This document shows, piece by piece, positions 27,705 through 35,716 of a DNA stretch of 64,000 bases (positions are counted from its first letter, which is position 1; every line of letters starts with the position of its first letter). A program made the translations under genes and the position numbers. Source of the DNA: a bacterium (GTDB taxonomy: Bacteria > Hinthialibacterota > Hinthialibacteria > H5-UNCL2). Below the pieces are notes generated by a model. That model searched no databases. It was not told the DNA's origin and worked only from the letters and a program-made list of their open reading frames with translations. Where the stretch lies: positions 124,001-188,000 of the forward strand of contig JABTUV010000002.1 in NCBI GenBank assembly GCA_015075175.1, written 5' to 3'.

Positions 27705-27747
27705 GCGGGGCCGGAAACCTCTCCCCCACACGTAGTTCCGGCCCCGC
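27705..27747. repeat. 12-bp inverted repeat between thrC and cysO-like gene
   Basis: GCGGGGCCGGAA (27705-27716) and TTCCGGCCCCGC (27736-27747), with a 19-base loop. In the operon mRNA this would be a stable hairpin in the 131-base gap, and may set relative expression or protect the mRNA. There is no T-run. Confidence 0.6.
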
Positions 27748-27785
27748 CTCTGCCGGGTTCCGCCGGGTCGCGGCGGTCCCATGTC

Positions 27786-29051
27786 CTAGGCCGCGATGGC
27801 CTCCTTCTGCAACTCCTGCCAGGCGGCCTCGAAGTGTTCGACGCGCGCCTCCACGCGGACGGGCTGCGCCAGCGCCCCGTCCAGCGCCGCCTGGGTCTTC
27901 AGTCCATTGCCGGTAACGGCGACCACGATGGACTCGTGGCGCGGGATCACGCCCGACTCGCTGAGACGAACGGCGCCCGCCAGCGTCGCGCCGCCGGCGG
28001 TTTCCGCAAAGATGCCCTCGGTCTCCGCCAACAGCTTGATGGCGCCGATGATCTCCTCATCGGGAACCGCCACGGCGCTGCCGCCCGTAGCCTTCAGACT
28101 TTCCAGCACGGTGTAGCCGTCGGCCGGATCGCCGATGGCCAGCGACTTGGCGATGGTATTCGGCTTCTGGGGCACGATGCGGTCGCGGCGGTGGAGGAAG
28201 GCGTCGACCACGGGGCAGCAGCCTTCCGGCTGGGCGGCGTGGATGCGCGGCAACTCCCCTTCGACCAGTCCCACCTTGACGAACTCGTCGAAGCCGCGAT
28301 GCACGCGGGGCAGAAGCGTCCCGCCCGCCACCGGCAGGACGACGTGCCTGGGAAAGCGCCAACCCAGCTGCTCGGCGATCTCGAAGGCCATGGTCTTGGC
28401 GCCCTCGGCGTAGTAAGGGCGCAGATTGACGTTGGCGATGCCCCAACTGGGGTGCCGCGCGGTCAACTCGGCGCACAACCGATTGACCGCGTCGTAGTTG
28501 CCCTTCACGGCGACCACGGTCGGGCCGTACACGAGCGAGTTGACGATCTTGGCCGCTTCCAGGTTGTCGGGAATGAAAACGATGCAGGGCAGGCCGGCCT
28601 GCGCGGCGTGGGCGGCGACGGAGTTGGCGAGGTTTCCCGTTGAGGCGCAGGCGAAGAGTTCCAGGCCCGTTTCCAGCGCGCGCGAGATGGCGACCGGCAC
28701 GACGCGGTCCTTGTAACTGAGGGTGGGCGCATTGACCGCGTCGTTCTTGATATACAGCTCGGAAACGCCCAATCGCTCCGCCAGCCGTCGCGCGCGCACC
28801 AGCGGGGTGAAGCCGTTGCTCTGGCCGACCTGCGGCAGGCCGGTGAGGGGCAGGAGCTCGCGATAGCGCCAGATGTTCTGCGGGCGCGAGTAGATGAGCC
28901 CGCGCGACAGGTAGCGACGGATGGCGCCGTAGTTGTAGCGCGGTTCCAGCCGTCCGAAGCAATGCTCGCAGACGGTCAGGTTCTCCAACGGATAATTCCG
29001 GCCGCAGTCGCGGCAGGCCAGGCCCTGCACGTGGTGAATATAACTGCTCAT
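27786..29051 (-). CDS. thrC: Threonine synthase family PLP enzyme (possible homocysteine synthase)
   Basis: 421 residues from ATG 29051; the in-frame extension to 29105 overlaps the upstream gene. An N-terminal zinc ribbon (CRDC 13-16, CEHC 28-31) is followed by fold-type II PLP domain: SNGFTPLVRARRLAERLG, PLP Lys114 in TLSYKDRVVPVA, ASTGNLANSVAAHAA, phosphate loop VLPVAGGTLLPR, ETAGGATLAGAV, VTGNGLK. This is canonical for class with zinc ribbon. Standard reaction: O-phosphohomoserine to threonine. Its operon (TusA-like, CysO-like, MoeB) and a SAM-I riboswitch argue that it may instead, or also, take sulfur to make homocysteine. Confidence 0.88.
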   Translation of the reverse strand: MSSYIHHVQGLACRDCGRNYPLENLTVCEHCFGRLEPRYNYGAIRRYLSRGLIYSRPQNIWRYRELLPLTGLPQVGQSNGFTPLVRARRLAERLGVSELYIKNDAVNAPTLSYKDRVVPVAISRALETGLELFACASTGNLANSVAAHAAQAGLPCIVFIPDNLEAAKIVNSLVYGPTVVAVKGNYDAVNRLCAELTARHPSWGIANVNLRPYYAEGAKTMAFEIAEQLGWRFPRHVVLPVAGGTLLPRVHRGFDEFVKVGLVEGELPRIHAAQPEGCCPVVDAFLHRRDRIVPQKPNTIAKSLAIGDPADGYTVLESLKATGGSAVAVPDEEIIGAIKLLAETEGIFAETAGGATLAGAVRLSESGVIPRHESIVVAVTGNGLKTQAALDGALAQPVRVEARVEHFEAAWQELQKEAIAA

Positions 29052-29299
29052 GCGTCCGGCCCCCTTTCGATCAGGAGCCGGAAAACGCCGTCCTCCGGCT
29101 CGCACGCCAGCACGCGGTGGCCGTCGCCGGTGATGCTGCGGGGCACGTTGCGGATGGGCGCGCCGGGATCAATGAAAATCTCCAGCACCTCGCCCGGAGC
29201 CATGCGCTCCAGCCGCAACTTGGTCTTCACGTAATTCATGGGACAGGCGACGCCTCGCAGGTTGAGCGAGGCCTTGGCACAGACGGTCGGTGTGGTCAT
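29048..29299 (-). CDS. TusA-family sulfurtransferase
   Basis: 83 residues from ATG 29299, preceded by AAAGGAG. The hallmark LNLRGVACPMNYVKTKL carries the CPxx motif with persulfide-bearing Cys19. It then has the compact alpha/beta fold ending VFRLLIERGPDA. TusA proteins relay persulfide sulfur to acceptor enzymes. The stop overlaps the thrC ATG (ATGA), so the two are translationally coupled. It is the first gene after the SAM-I riboswitch, and would feed sulfur into the CysO-like carrier or directly to the PLP enzyme. Confidence 0.88.
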   Translation of the reverse strand: MTTPTVCAKASLNLRGVACPMNYVKTKLRLERMAPGEVLEIFIDPGAPIRNVPRSITGDGHRVLACEPEDGVFRLLIERGPDA

Positions 29300-29347
29300 A
29301 AGCCACTCCTTTCGGGGTGTTACGGCCACGTGCTCTGCCGAGTCGAA

Positions 29348-29381
29348 AAACAAAAACCCCAACTCGGCGAGAGCTGGGGTC
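29348..29381 (-). terminator. Riboswitch terminator
   Basis: Nine-base-pair stem CCCCAGCTC / GAGTTGGGG (29381-29373, 29367-29359) with a five-base loop, followed on the minus strand by TTTTTGTTTTT (29358-29348). Confidence 0.9.
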
Positions 29382-29670
29382 CTTCGAGTCAGCAAATATG
29401 CTGGTCCCTGAGCTTCCCCGCTCTCTCATCTCCCGGAAGTTACACGCCCGTCGAGTAGCCGGGCGATCGGAACTTCGGCGCCTGTTGGGGGTGGGGCAGA
29501 CATTCCTGCCTGCCGTTTCCCTCCCAAGCCGAGACGCGCCGTACTGGTTTAACGCGCCTCCCGAAGCCCCCCTCCGTTGGATTTGGCACCGGACGATCAA
29601 TACGAGGGTTGCGTACGATCCGGTTGCCGTGGTTTCACAGGGCCAGTCCCTCCACCACTCTAGATAAGAG
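29348..29670 (-). promoter_or_regulatory. SAM-I (S-box) riboswitch with transcription attenuator
   Basis: Minus-strand RNA from 29670: P1 5' strand CTCTTATC (29670-29663), then AGAGTGGTGGAGGGACTGGC, CCTGTGAAACCACGGCAACC, P3 CCGGA...TCCGG closing on GTGCCAAATCC, and 3' core GGGAGATGAGAG near 29424-29435, which pairs with P1. These are the S-box consensus blocks. P4 is greatly extended (about 140 nt instead of about 20-30). The platform: antiterminator GAGAGCGGGG (29427-29418) pairs with CCCCAGCTCTC (29381-29371), which otherwise forms the terminator. SAM binding to P1 hides the antiterminator, so high SAM turns off the tusA-thrC-cysO-moeB operon. Confidence 0.92.
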
Positions 29671-29714
29671 CTACGTGGTAGTCCCCGACGGATCGGGGAC
29701 CTATGTTGGGGCGA

Positions 29715-29742
29715 ATAATAATGGGAAAATGGGCCGTGTCAA
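29715..29742 (-). promoter_or_regulatory. Promoter of the SAM-regulated operon
   Basis: Minus strand TTGACA (29742-29737), 16-bp spacer, TATTAT (29720-29715, five of six). Transcription would begin near 29708. A GTCCCCGA/TCGGGGAC hairpin (29681-29700) comes before the aptamer. Confidence 0.7.
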
Positions 29743-29765
29743 GTACTTTTTTGCGCCGGCATCTC

Positions 29766-29866
29766 GTAGCGGCCACCTGCGGGTCGCCGGTTGTGTCGGC
29801 ATCCTGCCGACACACGCCCTCGGGAACGGGACGTCCGCGGGACCGGTGACAGGATGTCGCCGCTAC
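29766..29866. repeat. GTAG-type palindromic repeat, compound copy
   Basis: GTAGCGGCCACCTGCGGGTCG at the left, GTGTCGGCATCCTGCCGACAC inside (29793-29813), GGGACGTCC, and an inverted right end reading GTAGCGGCGACATCCTG on the minus strand. Same components as the array at 25820-26460. Confidence 0.8.
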
Positions 29867-29879
29867 GGGCGGGCGCGGC

Positions 29880-30371
29880 TCATGCCCTGGCCTGCGGCTG
29901 GGGCAGGTCGGCGATCTCCAGCGTAACGCGCAGCCGGAACGGCCCCAAGGCGCTGGCGAAGGGCACGTCCAGCCAATGCGACTGGGAGGGATAATCGACG
30001 GCGTAGCGTACGCCGCGCACCACGGTGGGCAGGGCCAGGTCGATGGGCGCGCCGCTCTTGGCCAGCCGCGCCCGCGCGATCCCCGCGACCGCGTTGACCA
30101 GCTCCGCCACGAAGTCCATCACGCTCTCGTCCACCACCCGCGTCTCCGTGCCGCGCACGCGGCTGACCATCGAGAGGGCGGTGGTGACGGGGAACGACAG
30201 CGCCGCCATGCCGCGCGCCGGCCCGGAAAACCCGATCAGGGCAGTGATGTCGCGCGGCTGGCCCATCTCCTGCACGATCCCCAGCTCGCCCCGCTTGACC
30301 TCGGTGGAAAGGACCGTGGAAAACAGCTCGTATACGGCCTCAATGAATGGATTGACGTATTCGGCCTTCAC
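29880..30371 (-). CDS. CheX-family chemotaxis phosphatase
   Basis: 163 residues. The phosphatase signature ExxN is at Glu90/Asn93 inside DFVAELVNAVAGIARARL, as in CheX/CheC/FliY proteins that dephosphorylate CheY-P. The N-terminus (YVNPFIEAVYELFSTVL) and the mid-region GFSGPARGMAALSF fit CheX. The ATG overlaps the cheW stop (ATGA). No che kinase, receptor or flagellar operon is in the window. Confidence 0.8.
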   Translation of the reverse strand: MKAEYVNPFIEAVYELFSTVLSTEVKRGELGIVQEMGQPRDITALIGFSGPARGMAALSFPVTTALSMVSRVRGTETRVVDESVMDFVAELVNAVAGIARARLAKSGAPIDLALPTVVRGVRYAVDYPSQSHWLDVPFASALGPFRLRVTLEIADLPQPQARA

Positions 30372-30970
30372 AAAGACTCGATCTCCTCGTATGCGCTCGC
30401 CAGGGTCGGCTGGGCCGCGTGGGCGCTCGCGTGAGCCGTCGAGGTGTCAAACGGTGGGGTGGCGGCGACGGCAAGCGCGTTCCAGTCGGCTGTGCTCCAT
30501 CCGGCCAGGAGGCGATCCAGATCCAGAAGCACAGCCACGCCCCCGCGGTCGCTGCGGGCGACCCCCAAGACCGGCGCATGACATTCAGCCAGTACCGGCG
30601 GGTCCTGGATGGCGCCCGCGCCGAAGTCGATCACGGTATAGACCGTGTCGACCGACAGCGCGACGCCCACGACCTCGCCTTCCAACCGTGCTGCGGCCAC
30701 GATGGCATTCTTTCCCGGGGCGGCTGAAGTCCCGCCCAGTTTGCCCGCCAGGTCCAGGAGGGGCAGCGCATGGCGGCGAAACTCGATCATTCCCAGCACA
30801 TGCGGCGGAGCCCCCGGCAAGGGAGTCGCTCCCACCCGCCCCAAGACGTGCACGACCCGCGCGACCGGCAGTCCGAACAGCGTCCCGCCCGCCGAAAAGG
30901 TCAGGTACTTGCCCGGTTCCGCGGTCTCTCGCCCCACCATCTGGACGCGCAGACCTTCGCCCGGCGACAT
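30368..30970 (-). CDS. CheW-like adaptor protein
   Basis: 200 residues. A CheW SH3-like double barrel spans about 18-160 (KYLTFSAGGTLFGLPVARVVHVLGR, PHVLGMIEFRRHALPLLDLAGKLG, AIVAAARLEGEVVGVALSVDTVYTVIDF, VLGVARSDRGGVAVLLDLDRLL), followed by a 40-residue Ala/Thr-rich tail. It couples receptors to CheA. It is translated together with cheX. The PLLDLAGKLG segment is the usual family landmark (LPVIDLRxxLG). Confidence 0.85.
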   Translation of the reverse strand: MSPGEGLRVQMVGRETAEPGKYLTFSAGGTLFGLPVARVVHVLGRVGATPLPGAPPHVLGMIEFRRHALPLLDLAGKLGGTSAAPGKNAIVAAARLEGEVVGVALSVDTVYTVIDFGAGAIQDPPVLAECHAPVLGVARSDRGGVAVLLDLDRLLAGWSTADWNALAVAATPPFDTSTAHASAHAAQPTLASAYEEIESL

Positions 30971-31117
30971 GGCTCATCTTCCCCCAATTCTCCAACCTCG
31001 GGTGCAGTCGGCCCGGCAGGTGCTCGTAGAGGCGTCGTTCAACAACCAAATTAAACCGCTGAATCGAGCCGTTTTCCAGTGGCGTGCGCGATTATTGCCG
31101 GCCCGCCGCGGGGTGGG

Positions 31118-32560
31118 TCAATAATCGTCGCACGGGGGAACAGCCTGCATGGAAGCAAAGGCGGCCAGGGCACGCACGCGGGCGGCCGCGTGATCGACGA
31201 TGGGGCCGGGATAGGTGGGCGCCAGGGCGCCTGGGGGCGCCTTGGCCGGTTGATGCAACAAACCGTCGGGCAGCGCCGCCAGCTCGGGTATCCAGCGGCG
31301 TATGTAAACACCCCCTGGGTCGAACCTGCGGCCCTGCAAGGTCGGATTGAAGATGCGAAAGAAGGGCGCGGCATCCGCGCCGCATCCCGCCGACCACTGC
31401 CAACCCAACGAATTGTTGGCCAGGTCCGCATCGACCAAGGTGTCCCAGAACCAGCGCGCCCCCGCCCACCAGGGCAACAAGAGATGCTTGGTCAGGAAGG
31501 AGGCGACGACCATCCGAACCCGGTTGTGCATCCACCCGGTATGCCAGAGTTCCCTCATGCCCGCATCCACGAAGGGAAAGCCGGTCGAGCCGCGCTGCCA
31601 AGCCGACAGGGCGCGCGCGTCGCGGCGCCAGGGGAAGCTGGCGAACTCGGGGCGCAGCGGCCGTTCCGTGGTAGCGGGGAAGTAGTGCAGAATGTGATGG
31701 GCGAACTCGCGCCAGCCCAGTTGCCGCAGGAAGGCTTGCGCGCCGGGGTCGTGGGCGGCGCGCCGGGGCTTCTTCTCCTCCAACGTGCGGACGGCGTGCC
31801 AGACCTGCCGCGGCGACAGCTCGCCGAAATGCAGGTGGGGAGAAAGGCGGCCGGTCCCGACCAGGTCGGGCCGGTCGCGGTTCCGGGGATATTGCGCCAT
31901 TCGGTCCAGGAGCTGCGAGAGGCGGGTTTCCGCGCCCCTGCGTCCCGGTTGCCAGGTCTGGCGCAGGCCGGCGTCCCAGGGGACGCGGGGCAGCAGATCC
32001 AGCGCTTCCAAGGGCGTGCTTTCGGGCCAGCGATGTGGAACAGGGAGGTGGGATGGCTCGGCCAGAGGCGTGGACGGCTCAATCTGTCCAAGACAGGCGT
32101 TCCAGAATGGCGTGAACACGCGATACGGTCCGCCCTGGCGGTTGCGAACTACTTCCGGGGGAAAAAGCGTCGTGCCCGCAAAGTTCCGGCAGGTGATCCC
32201 GCGCGCGTGCAGGGCGGCGGTCAGTTGTTCGTCGCGCCGGGCTACCGCAGGCTCGTAGCGGCGGCTGAAGAAGACCGCATCCGCGCCCGTCTCCCTTGCC
32301 AGCTTGAGCAGCTCGGCTTCCGTGGGGCCGCGTCGGAGAATCAGCCGTGAACCCTTCGCCTCCAGCTCCCCTGCGAGAGACCGCAGCGAATAGTGCAACC
32401 ACCACCGGCCGGCGGCGCCCGGCGGCCAGGGCGCCTCTTCCTCCGGCGCCCAGACGAACACCGGCACGACGAAACCCCCGCGTTCCACGGCGGCAGCAAG
32501 GGCCTCGTGGTCCGCCAAGCGAAGGTCAGTCCGAAACCAGACGAGCGTGGGCCGAGTCAT
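31118..32560 (-). CDS. phrB: Deoxyribodipyrimidine photolyase (class I cryptochrome/photolyase family)
   Basis: 480 residues from ATG 32560 (MTRPTLVWFRTDLRLADHEAL). An N-terminal alpha/beta antenna domain is followed by the helical FAD domain with GWREFAHHILHYFP, RRDARALSAWQRGSTGFPFVDAGMRELWHTGWMHNRVRMVVASFL, DADLANNSLGWQWSAGCGADA and FRIFNPTLQGRRFDP. It repairs UV cyclobutane dimers using light. The start lies 35 bases inside the end of the NDH-2 gene upstream; a longer in-frame start at 32668 would overlap more. No partner pigment genes are seen. Confidence 0.93.
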   Translation of the reverse strand: MTRPTLVWFRTDLRLADHEALAAAVERGGFVVPVFVWAPEEEAPWPPGAAGRWWLHYSLRSLAGELEAKGSRLILRRGPTEAELLKLARETGADAVFFSRRYEPAVARRDEQLTAALHARGITCRNFAGTTLFPPEVVRNRQGGPYRVFTPFWNACLGQIEPSTPLAEPSHLPVPHRWPESTPLEALDLLPRVPWDAGLRQTWQPGRRGAETRLSQLLDRMAQYPRNRDRPDLVGTGRLSPHLHFGELSPRQVWHAVRTLEEKKPRRAAHDPGAQAFLRQLGWREFAHHILHYFPATTERPLRPEFASFPWRRDARALSAWQRGSTGFPFVDAGMRELWHTGWMHNRVRMVVASFLTKHLLLPWWAGARWFWDTLVDADLANNSLGWQWSAGCGADAAPFFRIFNPTLQGRRFDPGGVYIRRWIPELAALPDGLLHQPAKAPPGALAPTYPGPIVDHAAARVRALAAFASMQAVPPCDDY

Positions 32561-33902
32561 GGCCGGGCTTCTCCGATTCTTCGTGCCATCCTCCTCTGTG
32601 CAGACCCAGCTGGACGTAATCCCGCGTGAAAAGGAGCGCCAGCGTCCAGTCCAGGGCGATGCGCACACGCCGCGTCCAACCGGGCATCTTCATCAGGTAG
32701 ACCGTACGCCAGAGAAACCAGGCGGGAAAACCCGAGAGTTTGACGCCGAAGACCTTGGCGACGCCGGTGCGGCATCCCAGCGCGACCAGCGATCCCTGGT
32801 GCCTGATGTCGCAGGGGCGGGCCGGTTGGCCCTGCAGTACGCGCGCCAGGTTGCGGGCCAAGGCCACGCCCTGCCGCACGGCGTGCTGCGCCGTGGCCGG
32901 ATAGGGCTTTCCTTCCGCGTCGATATTGACCGCGCAGTCGCCGATGGCCCACACGTCGCTGCAACCCGCGACCCGCAGGTCCCGCTCGCACAGGACGTAT
33001 CCGCGCTCGTCGATCGGCAGTTTCAACCTGGCAATCAGCGGACTGGGGGCGATCCCCGCGCACCACAGCACGGTGCACGCAGGCAGGACGGCGCCGTCGG
33101 TGAGGATGACGTGATCTTCGCGCACTTCGCGCACCGAGACGTTGAGGCGCACGTCGATGCCGCGTTTCAGGAGGTGCAGGCGGGCGTATTCGGACAGGTC
33201 GTTTTCGGCGATGGAGGATAGCAGTTTATCGGCGCGGTCGATCAGCGTGACCTTGATCTCATCGCGGCGGATGGTGCGATAGAGGCGGCGCGCGGACGAG
33301 AGCAGCACCTCCAGTTCGCCGGCAGCCTCGACGCCGGTGAAGTTGCCGCCCACGACCACGAAGTGCAGGCGCGCCCGGCGCGCCGCGGAATCGGTCAAAG
33401 CGTCGGAAATTTCCAGCATCTGGATGGCCCGGTCGCGCAGGCCCACGGCGTCCGCCAGGCTTTTCAGCTGGAAGCCGTACCGGGACAGGCCGGGCACGGG
33501 CGGCAGGAGCGTCACGCTGCCCGGCGCCACGACCAGATGGTCGTAGCCCATGCGCGAGACGTGCTCCTCGCCCGCAACCTGGTAGACGACTTCGCGGCGC
33601 TCTTGGTCCACGTCCAGAACTTCGGCCATGATAAAGCGGGTGGTGGAGAGGAAGCGCCGGATGGAGACGACCGCGTGGCGCGGCTCCAGGCTGCCCGTAC
33701 CCGCCTCCATGAGCAGGGGATGGAAGACGAAGTAATTGTGGCGGTCGAAGAGTACGATGTCGACCGGCAGGCCGCGCGCGCGCCGCTCCAGTTCCTGGGC
33801 GCAGTAGGCGCCGGCGAAGCCGCCGCCCAGAATGAGAACGCGCCGGGAATCACGGCGGCCTGCGGCCGGGACGTGGTCCACGGGTTTTGCGTCCGGCGGC
33901 AT
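32526..33902 (-). CDS. ndh: Type II NADH dehydrogenase (NDH-2)
   Basis: 458 residues from ATG 33902 (preceded by AAAGGAG). It oxidises NADH and reduces quinone at the inner membrane without proton pumping. FAD-binding RVLILGGGFAGAYCAQEL (about 20-37), NADH-binding HFVVVGGNFTGVEAAGELE (about 165-183), second FAD contact VWAIGDCAVN, and QHAVRQGVALARNL are present. The C-terminal amphipathic region (FPAWFLWRTVYLMKMPGWTRRVRIALDWTLALLF) gives membrane attachment. It overlaps the photolyase start by 35 bases. Confidence 0.93.
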   Translation of the reverse strand: MPPDAKPVDHVPAAGRRDSRRVLILGGGFAGAYCAQELERRARGLPVDIVLFDRHNYFVFHPLLMEAGTGSLEPRHAVVSIRRFLSTTRFIMAEVLDVDQERREVVYQVAGEEHVSRMGYDHLVVAPGSVTLLPPVPGLSRYGFQLKSLADAVGLRDRAIQMLEISDALTDSAARRARLHFVVVGGNFTGVEAAGELEVLLSSARRLYRTIRRDEIKVTLIDRADKLLSSIAENDLSEYARLHLLKRGIDVRLNVSVREVREDHVILTDGAVLPACTVLWCAGIAPSPLIARLKLPIDERGYVLCERDLRVAGCSDVWAIGDCAVNIDAEGKPYPATAQHAVRQGVALARNLARVLQGQPARPCDIRHQGSLVALGCRTGVAKVFGVKLSGFPAWFLWRTVYLMKMPGWTRRVRIALDWTLALLFTRDYVQLGLHRGGWHEESEKPGHDSAHARLVSD

Positions 33903-34362
33903 GGCATCGGCTCCTTTCGGCGTCACGTTAACATGGCAGCCAGGGAATGAGAAGCAGGGGTGTGAGGGTTTCCGCGATGGTCTTGAGGGGGATGGCGCGC
34001 GCGATGGCACGGCGATTGCCGGCCTTCGACACGCGGCCCGAAGAAGGATCTCCTTTCAGTGGAGGGAGGCGGTCGGGCCGCTGCTCAGGCCTGTCGGTTC
34101 CGGTTATCGCCGATCCCATGACCCTCGAACAAGTACTCCGACAGCCCTGAGCAGGATGGCCTGAAGCGCGCGGCGGACTTGCGCGAATGCAGAAAGCTTG
34201 CTTCGCTTCAGGCCATCCGTGTCGAAGGGCGGTCGCACCGCGGCGCGGCACGCAGCCCAACCGCGGTGCAGGCGGACTAAAGAAAAGGTTGAAACAGCGG
34301 CGCGGGCGGGTAAATTCAAAGGCCCGGCCGCAAGGCCGAACCCTTGGAGGGGAAGGGAGCCC
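33903..34362. other. Gene-free stretch between divergent ndh and TPR gene
   Basis: 460 bp with no credible CDS. It contains a 15-bp perfect inverted repeat (34154-34168 and 34204-34218, GGATGGCCTGAAGCG) with a 35-base loop, and GC-rich text near 34225-34285 with repeated CGCGG units. I see no clear promoter for either neighbour. Confidence 0.6.
34154..34218. repeat. 15-bp inverted repeat
   Basis: GGATGGCCTGAAGCG and its exact complement 35 bases later. No T-run follows, so it is not an obvious terminator. Confidence 0.7.
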
Positions 34363-35712
34363 ATGGGAAAATCGACAGGCGCGTCCGGCAAGTCGGCGGT
34401 CCCCACCCGAAAAAAGACGCAACCGCTGGTCGCCTTGCTGGGCCTGGCGATCCTCCTGGGATTGGTCTTTTACGTGGTGCGCGTGGGGTTGCCGGAGTGG
34501 CGCAGCGGGTCGGAACCGTCGGTTTCCCTGCCGGCGACGCCGTCGCCTGCGCCAAGCCCGGCCGCGCCCATCCGCGCATCGGCGACCGCGGAAGCAGAAC
34601 GTTTCACGGCGGAGGGCGTGCGGCAGCTTCTGCAGAACCGAATGGAAGAGGCCAAGGAGAGCCTGGACCGGGCGCTTGCGGCCTCGCCCGGTTACGCTCC
34701 CGCCAAGCTGGCCCTGTTCGAGTACTACAATATGCGGCGCGACTTTGAGAGCGCCATCCGCGAGGCCAGCGAAGTGCTGGCGGCGGACCCGGCCAACCTG
34801 GACGCCCGCTTCGCCAAGGCGGTGGGCCAGACCCACCAGCGGTACAACGACGAAGCGCTGGAGACGCTGGCGCCGCTGTTGGAGCGGGAACCGCGCAATT
34901 CGCGCTACCGCTACTATCAGGCGTTGGCGCTGGTGCAGAAGGAGAAGTTCGAGGCGGCGTTGGAGGCGCTCTACAAGGTCGCCGACGACGCCGTGCAGGA
35001 CGCGCAGTACTTCAACTTGCGCGCGCAGATTCTGTGCGACGAGGAACGCTGGGCGGAGGCCCTGCCCGACTGGGACCAGCTTCTGAAACGGGAACCGACC
35101 AACGACCACGCCGCCGGCATGAAGGGACTCTCTATGGCCTACGCGGGCCGGCGGCAGGAGGCGCTGGGCTGGATGCAGCGCGGCCTCCTGATCGAGGTGG
35201 ATGATCCCGCCACGCTGCGCGAACAGGCCGCCGACGCCCGCAAGCGCGGCGACGAGGAGACCGCCCGCAAGTACGAGGAGCTGGCCGATCGGTTCGAGAA
35301 GTTCATCGCCGAGCGGGATCGCCTGTTGGCCGCCATTTCAGCCAACCCCGCCGATCCTGACCTCTATTACGACCTGGGCGTGCTGTATCGGGAGAACGAC
35401 TTTGTATCCCGCTCCATACCCGTGTTCCTGCGGGCGCTGGCGCTGGACGGGAGCCACGCCCCCGCCATGCTGGCGCTGGGCGACGTCTACCTGTCGCTGC
35501 ACGAACCGCGCATGTACTTCCGCTACTTGGAGCGCTATCTCAAGCTGAAGCCGGAGGACCTCCAGGTGCGCATGACGCTGGCGCTCGAGTACGAGAAGTT
35601 CCGGCGCTTCCCCGACGGCCTGCGCGTGATGCGCGAGTATCCCCAGGCGGTTCATCCTGACATCGAATACGTGCGTACCCTCCGGCGCATGAAGCGCTCG
35701 GCGGGGGAGTGA
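34363..35712 (+). CDS. Membrane-anchored TPR protein
   Basis: 449 residues. ATG 34363 follows GGAGGGGAAGGGAG. A cytoplasmic basic N-terminus is followed by one membrane helix (about 23-42, LVALLGLAILLGLVFYVV), a Pro/Ala/Ser-rich linker and then about nine TPR-like helical repeats from 75 to the end (AEAERFTAEGVRQLLQNRMEEAKESLDRAL, NLDARFAKAVGQTHQRYNDEALETL, and so on). TPR arrays usually scaffold protein complexes; the partner is unknown. The next gene starts four bases after its stop, so they form an operon. Confidence 0.85.
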   Translation: MGKSTGASGKSAVPTRKKTQPLVALLGLAILLGLVFYVVRVGLPEWRSGSEPSVSLPATPSPAPSPAAPIRASATAEAERFTAEGVRQLLQNRMEEAKESLDRALAASPGYAPAKLALFEYYNMRRDFESAIREASEVLAADPANLDARFAKAVGQTHQRYNDEALETLAPLLEREPRNSRYRYYQALALVQKEKFEAALEALYKVADDAVQDAQYFNLRAQILCDEERWAEALPDWDQLLKREPTNDHAAGMKGLSMAYAGRRQEALGWMQRGLLIEVDDPATLREQAADARKRGDEETARKYEELADRFEKFIAERDRLLAAISANPADPDLYYDLGVLYRENDFVSRSIPVFLRALALDGSHAPAMLALGDVYLSLHEPRMYFRYLERYLKLKPEDLQVRMTLALEYEKFRRFPDGLRVMREYPQAVHPDIEYVRTLRRMKRSAGE

Positions 35713-35716
35713 GGCC

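Noticed and set aside
29300-29470. Amino-acid attenuator with leader peptide, or T-box, upstream of thrC
   Set aside because: No run of Thr, Met or Ile codons and no T-box UGGNACC motif. The S-box consensus further upstream explains the terminator and antiterminator.
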